Part shown: positions 24,101 to 33,100 of the stretch, piece after piece
Numbering within the stretch: the first letter of the stretch is position 1
How the letters are laid out: each line of letters starts with the position of its first letter
Notes under the pieces: generated by a model
Database searches by the model: none
What the model was told of the DNA's origin: nothing
Seen by the model: only the letters and a program-made list of their open reading frames with translations
Made by a program: the position numbers and the translations under genes
NCBI RefSeq assembly: GCF_032452875.1
Contig: NC_083869.1
Span: 122,084,001 to 122,148,000 of the forward strand
DNA: 64,000 bases
Source: Bos javanicus
Taxonomy: Eukaryota > Chordata > Mammalia > Artiodactyla > Bovidae
Reading direction: 5' to 3'

Positions 24101-27100
24101 CTCTAATGGCAGAAAGTGAAGAGGAACTAAAGAGCCTCTTGATGAGGGTGAGAGAGGAAAGTGAAAAAGCTGTCTTGGAACTCAACATTCTAGGGAGGGA
24201 GGTGATAGGCAGGTTCAAGAGGGAGGGGACATATACTTCACTACTGGCTTCCTTGGTAGCTCAATCAGTAAAGAATCTGCCTATAGTGCAAGAGACCAGG
24301 GTTCAATCCCTGGGTTGGGAAGATCCCCTGGAGAAGGAAATGGCAACCCACTCTAGTATCCTTGCTTGAAAAATCCCATGGACAGAGAAGCCTGGTGGGC
24401 TACAGTCCATGGGGTTGTAAAGAGTCAGTCGGGCACAACTGAGCGACTAACACAACGTGGCTGATCCGTGTTGATGTTTGGCAGAAACAAATACAATTCT
24501 ATAAAGCAGTTATCCTTCAATTTAAAAAATAAAGCTCAACATTCAAAAAATAAAGATGGTCCCATCTCTTCATGGCAAATAGATGGGGGAAAGTGGAAAC
24601 AGTGACAGATTTTCTTTTCTCAGGGCTACAAAATCACTGCGGATGGTGACTGCAGCCATGAAATTAAAAGACGCTTGCTCCTTGGAAGAAAAGCTATGAC
24701 AAACCTAGGTAGCGTATTAAAAAGAAGAGACATCACTTTGCCAACCAAGATCCATATAGTCAAAGCTGTGGTTTTTCCAGTAGTCATGTGCAGATGTGAG
24801 AGTGGGACCATAAAGAAGGCTGACCACCAACGAATTGATGCTTTCCAACTGTGGTGCTGGAGAAGACTCTTGAGAGTCTCTTGGACAGCAAGGAGATCAA
24901 ACCAGTCAATCCTAAAGGCAATCAACCCTGAATATTCATGAGAAGGACTGAAGCTGAAGCTGCAATACTTTGGCCACCTGATGGGAAGAGCCAACTCCTT
25001 GGAAAAGACCCTGATGCTGGGAAAAACTGAGGGCAGGACGAGAAAAGGCAGCGACAGAGAATCAGATAGGTGAATAGCATCATCGACTCAGTGAACATAA
25101 GTTTGAGCAAGCTCTGGGAGATAGTGAAGGACAGGAAAGCCTGGTGTGCTGCGATCCATGGGATTGCAAAATCAGACACACCTTAGCAACTAAACAACAA
25201 CAAAGTACATTTAAAAACATTGCCCTACTCTGACAAGCATGGGGTACAGCATCTAAGCACTCTGCCTCTGTTGATGTTGCCAGTGGAAGCGTGTGATGCT
25301 TTCTCTCCAGCACCGTCATACTTCTGATGCATATTGAACTAGTGCTCATCTATGACCCCCAGATCCTTCGGACAGGACCTACTACCAAGGCAGTGTCTTC
25401 ACAACCACTCTTCATCTGTTCTTAGAATATTGCTTTCTGGAATCTAAACTCAAGATTTTGTGCTGATTTCTGTTAGCATTTGAAGCATTTCATAATATAT
25501 GGGCATTTAGATGCCCAGATCCTTCTGAATACTGATTTTCTGCCTTCCCCGCTGACCCCGATATACTTCCTACCATCCTCCCTCCTCTTTCTTAGTTGCC
25601 ATCACTGAAGCCATAGCCCCAGTTGTCCCTAAACTACTTAGTCGTGAGAGGTAGTCAAGACACCCCTAAGGTCAAGAGCTCAGGTCTGCTTGGCATGTGG
25701 TATTTGAGATAGGCAGACCAGGTCCAGTGTATCACTGACCAGCTGTGATGCCTCAGACAAGTCCCTACCTCTCTCTGAGCCTCACTATCTCTGCCTGTAA
25801 AATGGGAATGACCCCAAATTACTTCATAGAGTTGTTGAGCAGAAATGAGAGAAAATACATATTTCACACATGATACATATTTAACAATTGGCAACTCTTG
25901 TTTTTATGGAAATAAAAATGAGTCCCTAGGGACTTCCCTGGTGGTCCAAAGATTAATACTGTGCTGCTTCCACTGAAGGGGGCATGGGTTCAACCCCTGG
26001 TCAGAGAACTGAAATACCACATGCCCCGTGGGGTGGCCAAAAAAAAAATACACATACAAAAATTACCCCTTACCATAATAAAGATACAAATTTTAAAAAT
26101 AAGCCCTTAATACTTAGAGTTTTGTTAAATGATGACTTGAAATCATAGGCTTCCTATCACAATATCCTTTAATCAGACGTTTTGTGAATAAATGCAATCA
26201 GCTGACACAAGTGCCTTGGGATTACAAACCTGTGGGCCAATCATGTGTCCAAAGGAGAAGGGAGGAGATTAAAGCAGCTTATAAATATTTATATGTCAGT
26301 TATCATAAAGCAGCAAAGAATAAGAGCACTAAGCCAGTGGGGAAAATCTATTCATGTTCTCCATCTTATCATGCAATGGAGTTTCTGGCTAGCTCGCTTT
26401 GTGTGAAAACCAAATGCTGCAAAAATAACACTGTAAAAGAGCTGCTGCAGTGGTTAGGTTTACCATTACCCTACAGATGTCACCCTTTAACCTTCAGGCC
26501 ATGACGACAAGGGTGCCTTCTTATATGTGTTGTAAGAATTTGCATTTACTCACTGTATTTTTGGCACCGGAATCTGCCCCTGTTAGATAATGCTTGCTGG
26601 ATGAATTTAAAGTGCACAGCAGCACGATTTTGTCCATGAACCTCATGGGCTATAAACGCCATATAAATCCATTGGCTACTTAGGAAAAATGAAGACTCTT
26701 CATCTTGCTTCTCACCTCCCAGGCTGAGAACAATAAAATAGTGATACTAACAGGTTCATTCTCATACCCAATTCAAAGCTTGTTTCCTGCTAATTAGGCA
26801 TTTGGGGGTGGAGCCCAGACCCCCCATCCATCCTCTGCTCCTGGACAGTGGCCTGCCCACCCACCGGGCTCCAGCACAGCCTTCTTGGCAATGATGTTGA
26901 CAGCGGTGGTGCAGACAAATGTTGCATAGAAGCGTCCAGGCTCTGCAATGACCTCGAAGTCCTGGGCCAGGGCAGCGTTGATCACTCCTGCCACCTGCAG
27001 GGACAGACCCAGACTTTAACATGGCCAGTCCATCTGAGGGGGCTTTACCTGCACACTCTCCCTTCATTCCCTTGACAGCTGTGTGGGGAGTCGTTATCTC

Positions 27101-30100
27101 CATTTTACTAGGGAGGAAACAGGTAGATGCTGTGGCCCATGGTGGGGAAGTAACTTGTCCAAGGGCACAGAGCACCCTGAGATATCTGAATCTGGGACCA
27201 CTTAAATTAATACAGAGTCAGCAAAGACAAAATGTTCCCCAGGTCACAAGGATAACAAACTTCTACCTGACTGTAGCTTAAGGGGGGATAGCAACTAACA
27301 CCTCTAAAGAAAGACACGGAGCCAGATACACACATGCTCATATATGCACACAGGCCATGCAAGTGTAGTCAGACAAAGACCTCTCAACAAAGACAAATCT
27401 CATGTGACTCACAGTTCATGTGACCTCCTCGTACACAATCTCATATGACCTCCTCGTACACAAACACACACACTTGGTCCCCTGAACCCAAGCTGGAGCA
27501 CCTGGCTCCCTCTCATCCTCCCCATCACCTCCTCAAACTCAGGGTCGGAGCCTTCCTCTCCGGAGAAGCCCCCTCTGATGTCCAGGAGGCTCATGTCATG
27601 CCCAATCCTGCTGCCCATCTCAAACACGTGCCAGCAGTTGACGATGGCCTTCATGAAGTTACGGGGTGTCTGGCATCTTGAGCCCACATGGAAGCTGAAC
27701 ACACATCAAGTGACATGTAGAGAAACACCCGTGAAAAAGCAAAGGTCGGTAGGAGGACAGACATGGCCAGAAACACCGAAGTATGGTCATACTTGAGTTG
27801 GAGCACTCAAGACTGTGTGGTGGTCACCTCTCTTAGCAGCCCCTTCCAAGTGCCTCATTGCAGGGGCTTCCCTTTCTCTCCCCCTTGGAAGGTGTGTGTT
27901 CAGAACCCGAATCCCCATGCCTGTGAGGAGGGCCAGGTCGGGTGAGGCCAGTGCAAAAGTTCAAGGGGGTGCCACAGTACTAAATGATCAAGATAAAGAA
28001 CATTTAATGCAATCGTTGTAAAGAGCAAAACTGATTTAGAAACATCTACAATGACGAAAATACTAAAATGTAAATAAAAACAAGATTAGTAACAGTAGGG
28101 ACTTCCCTGGTGGTCCGGTGGTTAAGAATCCACCTTGCAATACAAGGGACACGGGTTCGATCCCTGATGGGGAACTAAGATTCCACATGCCGTGGAGCAA
28201 CTAAGCCCGTGTGCTGCAACCACTGAGTCCACACGCCACAGCTAGAGAGTCCACGCTCTGAAACCAAAGACCCCACGTGACACGACTAAGGCCCAACGAA
28301 GCCAAATTACATGAACACTTAAAAATAATACAGGGGCTTTATACACACAAAAGTGGTAACAGTAGCTGAACCTGGGAGCAAAAGGAAAGATGAGAAATGC
28401 CAATCCTGTCTTTAGTTAAAGTTTTAATATTTTTCTCATCGTGATTTTTTTGCATTATTTTTCATTTTTTCAAATATTGTATTCAGTTCAGTTCAGTCGC
28501 TAAAATATTATTTAGCTAGAGTACTAACTTTGTTCACATCCCCTTAAATTTTGCACCCAAGGCCTTTGCCTCCTTTGCCCCACCCTAATCCCAGATAACA
28601 TCCAGCTTCTTCGCTGAGAACAGAGAAGCATCTTGAGGCCCAGAGGGGCTTCAGCTGACCAGAGTGTACCCAGGAAGCCAAAGGCTGGAGGTAGACAGTG
28701 GAACTTTTGCCAAGAGAACATACTGGTCATAGCAAACACTCTCTTCCAACAACATGAGATGATGCTACACATGGATATCACCAGATAGTCAATACTGAAA
28801 TCAGATTGAATACATTTTCTGCAGCTGAAAATGGAGAAGCTCTATATGTTCATCAAAAGCAAGACCTGGACCTGGCTGTGGCTCAGATCATGAACTTATA
28901 GAAAAATTCAGGCTTAAACTGAAGAAAGTAGGGAAAACCACTAGGCCATTCAGGTATGACCTAAATCAAATCCCTGATGATTATACAGTAGAAGTGACAA
29001 ATAGATTCAAGGGATTAGATCTGATAGACAGAGTGCCTGAAGAACTATGGACGGAGGTTTGTGACATCCTACAGGAGGCAGTAAGAAGACTGCCTCTTCT
29101 TAGAAAACAAGAAAAAGAAATACAAAAAGGCAGAGTGATTGTCTGAGGAGGCCTTGCAAATAGTTGAGGTCAAAAGAGAAGCGAAAAGCAAGGCAGAAAA
29201 GGAAAGACGTACCCAACTGAATGCAGAGTTCCAGAGCGTAGCAAGGAAAGAAAAGAAAGCCTTTCTAAGTGAACAATGCAAAGAAACAGAGGAAAACAAT
29301 AGAATGGGAAAGACTAGAAATCTCTTCAAGAAAATTGGAGACATCAAGAGAACATTTCATACAAGGATGGGCATGATAAAGGACAGAAATAGTTAGGACC
29401 TAACAGAAGCAGAAGAGACTAAGAGGTGGCAAGAACACACAGAACTATACCAAAAATGTCTTAGTGCCCCAGATAGCCACGATGGTGTGGTCACTTATCC
29501 AGAGCCAGACATCCTGGAGGGTGAAGTTAAGTGGGCCTTAAGAAGCTTTACTATGAACAAAGCTAGTGGAGTTGATGGAATTCCAGCTGAGCTATTTCAA
29601 ATCATAAAAGATGATGCTATTAAAGTTCTGCACTCAATATGCCAGTAAATTTGGAAAATTCAGCAGTGGCCACAGGACTGCAAAAGGTCTGTTTTCATTT
29701 CAGTCCCAGAGAAGGGCAGTGCCAAAGAATGTTCGAACTACCGCACAATCACACTCATTTCACATGCTAGCAAGGCCATGCTCAAAATCCTTCAAGGTAG
29801 GCTTCAGCAGTATGTGAGCTAAGAACTTCCAGATGTACAAGCTGGGTTTAGAAAAGGCAGAGGAACCAGAGATCAAATTGTCGACATCTGCTGGATCATA
29901 AAGAAAGCAAGGGAATTCAAGGAAAGCATCTACATCTGCTTCACTGACTATGTTAAAGCCTTTGACTGTGTGGATCACAATAAACTGTGGAAAATTCTGA
30001 AAGAGATGGGAATACCAGACCCCCTTACCTGCCTCCTGAGAAACCTGTATGCAGGTTAAGAAGCAACAGTTAGAACAAGACATGGAAAAATTGACTGGTT

Positions 30101-33100
30101 CAAAATTGGGAAAGGAGTATGACAAGGTTGTATATTGTCACCCTGCTTATTTAACTTATATGCAGAATACATCATTTGAAATGTTGGACTGGATGTATCA
30201 CAAGCTGAAATCAAGATTGCCAGAAGAAATATCAACAACCTCAGATATGTAGATTATACCATTTAATGGCAGTAAGTGAAGAGGAACTAAAGAGCCTCTT
30301 GATGAGGGTGAAAAGGGAGAGTGAAAAAGCTGGCTTAAAACTCAACATTCAAAAAACTAAGATCATGGTATCCAGTCCCATCACTTCATGGCAAATAGAA
30401 GGGGAAAAAGTGGAAGCAGTGACAGACTTTATTTTCTTGGGCTCCAAAATCACTTTGAATGGTGACTGCAGCCTTGAAACTAAAAGGCGCTTGCTCCTTG
30501 GAAGAAAAGCTATGACAAACCTAGACAGTGTATTAAAAAGCAGAGACATCACTTTGCTGACAAAGGTCTGTATAGTCAAAGCTATGGTTTTCCCAGTAGT
30601 CATGTGTGGATGTGAGAGTTGGACCATAAAGAAAGCTAAAGAATTGATGCTTTCGAAGTGTGGTGCTCGAGAAGACTCTTAAGAGTCCCTTGGACTGCAA
30701 GGATATCAAACCAGTCAATCCTAAAGAAAATAAACCCTGAATTTTCATTGGAAGGACTGATGCTGAAGCTGAAGCTCCAATACTATGGCCACCAGATGTG
30801 AAGAGCTGACTCCTTAGAAAAGACACTGATACTGGGAAAGATTGAAGGCAGGAAAAGGGGGCGACCTGATGAAATGGTTGGATGACAACTGGCTCAATGG
30901 ACATGAATTTGAGCAAACTCCAGGAGATAGTGATGGGCAGGGAAGCCTGGTGTGCTGCAGTCCACAGGGTCACAAAAGAGTCAGACATGACTTGGCGACT
31001 GAATAACAGCAACGACGGACAGTGGAAACCAAGACTCCTGGCTCCTCCTTTCCAAGCAGGGAAAGCCAGTCCACTCACCTGGTTCCAACCACAGCCAACC
31101 CCAGGTCCCTGGCAGACTCGAGCAGATGTTCACACACCTCCAGCCTGGCCCCAAACTTAGAGCTCAGGGGAAAGATGCTGTCACTGTCCTGGGTCCACCA
31201 GAGGACCAGCCTGGGAGCGGGGTGCAAAGGGTATCAGAATTTCTTAGGCACATGAGCCCCGAGGCCCCCCATCCTACCTCCCTCCAGCTTCCCACCCACT
31301 TCTGCCTAGCTCCTTTGGACTGTCCAGCTATGGAGACCCAAAGTGTGAACACACTCACTACCTACAGGCTTCTGTCCAAGCAAGAAAAAGCAGGAAAAGG
31401 ATAAATGCCGGGAGCCGGCATATTGCATATTGAGTGCGTATTGCATATTGCATATTGAGTGCAGCACTTTCCACAGCATCATCTTTTAGGATCTGGAATA
31501 GCTCTACTGGAATTCTATCACTGCCGGGAGCCAGCATGAGGAGCTCCACCCATGACAAAGGTCATGAGGAAGGAGGCTCGGCATACGCAAAGGCGGGATC
31601 GAGCCTCAGGAGTCCCCCTGGAAATTCTCGAGCATCTACCCCAAAACCAGAGTCTGCCTACTTTCTGCTTTGTGCTTTCAGCTACACCTCTGACTTTACG
31701 GGGGGCTGTCCCCCACTACCTCTCTCTGAAAAAAGAGTTAGCTTACAGCTCCAGTTAGTAATTCCTGGGTGTGACAGTGTTTAACCTACAAACTCCTTTG
31801 GAAATCCTCTAGCCTGCCTGAATAGGTTTTTTCCGGCAACATGTGATTGTTCAGAGCCTCCCAACTGTGAGAGGCAGGAGATGTTCTAAACTGTCTAAAC
31901 ACAGATTCCTTTGAGCAGTTAAAAGATTGATTAGAAATTGTATTGGTGAAGGGTTTTTCACTTATTGGGCCAATGTTTGCTGCTAAGTCTCCATACTCCT
32001 TACCTACTGTGTCCTTGGCAGTGTATTGATTGATATAATGGGTGTATAGAAATGTAAGTAGTAGCCTCAATGTTTGTAACCTTGGACCCTTGAGTTAATT
32101 CTTTTCTTGATTGAGCCCACCTCACCTTTGCCCTATAGGAATGCAGCTTTGTCCAATGCTTTTTTGGAGGCTGGTGCCTGACTTTGGAATAATCACCTTT
32201 AGAGAAAGATAAGTTTCTTAAAATGTTAACAGGCCTCCTGGCCAGAAGATGATGTAAATCACCTGAACTTTTGCATATGATAAGTTTGAAAGCCTGGCTT
32301 CGATTAGGACCAGGAACTGCTGTCCTTGCATGACTCCACCCCTTCCCCCATTATCCTCTATGCACAACTTAAGGTATAAAAACTACTTTGGAAAATAAAG
32401 TGCGGGCCTTGTTCACCGAAACTTGGTCTCCCCATGTCGCTCTCTCTCCCAAATTCTGGCTGAGTCTCCATCTGGAGCGTGGAACCCGCCGTGCTTGCTA
32501 ATTATGCCTGGGCTTCTAAGATCCGACCGGGGAGGCCTCAGTGTCTCCTCTCCTTCGGGAGAACGGAAGGATGCCTGCGGCCTACGTAAGTGGTGCAAAC
32601 TTCTTGTCTTGAAGTTTTATTGGTCTCCCGCATAAACCAAGCTACTCAGCCTCTTTTCTCCACTGAATTTTCCTACTGAGCTATCCTCATCCTATTACTC
32701 TTTATATCTTTGATAAAATATTTAAATAAATAGGTCGCCAACGCCGTCCCCGCTTCGAATACCCTGGATCAGCCGGGGCTGGTCCCCGGCAGATAAAATT
32801 ATAAATACACCTTCCATAGGCCTCCACATTACAGGATCAGAGATGTTAAATAACTTTCCTAAGATCACACAGCATGTGACAAATGAATCTGAAATGTGAT
32901 CCCTGGCCTCCCTGACTCTGATATGAGAGTCTTTTCCATAAGGTCAGCTAACGCCAGACCACCTAGTGCTAGGCTCTTCCCAGTGTCTATGCGGACACAG
33001 GCATTGTTCATTTGGCATCAATGGGCACCAGCGAAGGCATCAGGCCACCGACCCAAATTCTTGTACTTTGCTGCTTTGGCCTGTGCCAGTGACCACATGA

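Larger units (their letters stand above)
23971..25195 (+). mobile_element. BovB LINE fragment 3, split by an L1
   Basis: BovB at 23971-24190 and 24535-25195, in the same order and orientation ('caccctgctcatttaactta', 'tgcggatggtgactgcagcc'). It lies in the ODC-like intron, antisense to the gene. Confidence 0.9.

Noticed and set aside
28483..28503. Short 'cagttcagttcagtcgct' just upstream of BovB fragment 4
   Set aside because: Looks like a reverse BovB tail, but it is too short to call an element or an inverted twin-priming product.
31434..31784. 116-aa plus-strand frame in the LTR
   Set aside because: Lies within the solo LTR and its BovB-like insert; LTRs do not encode proteins here.
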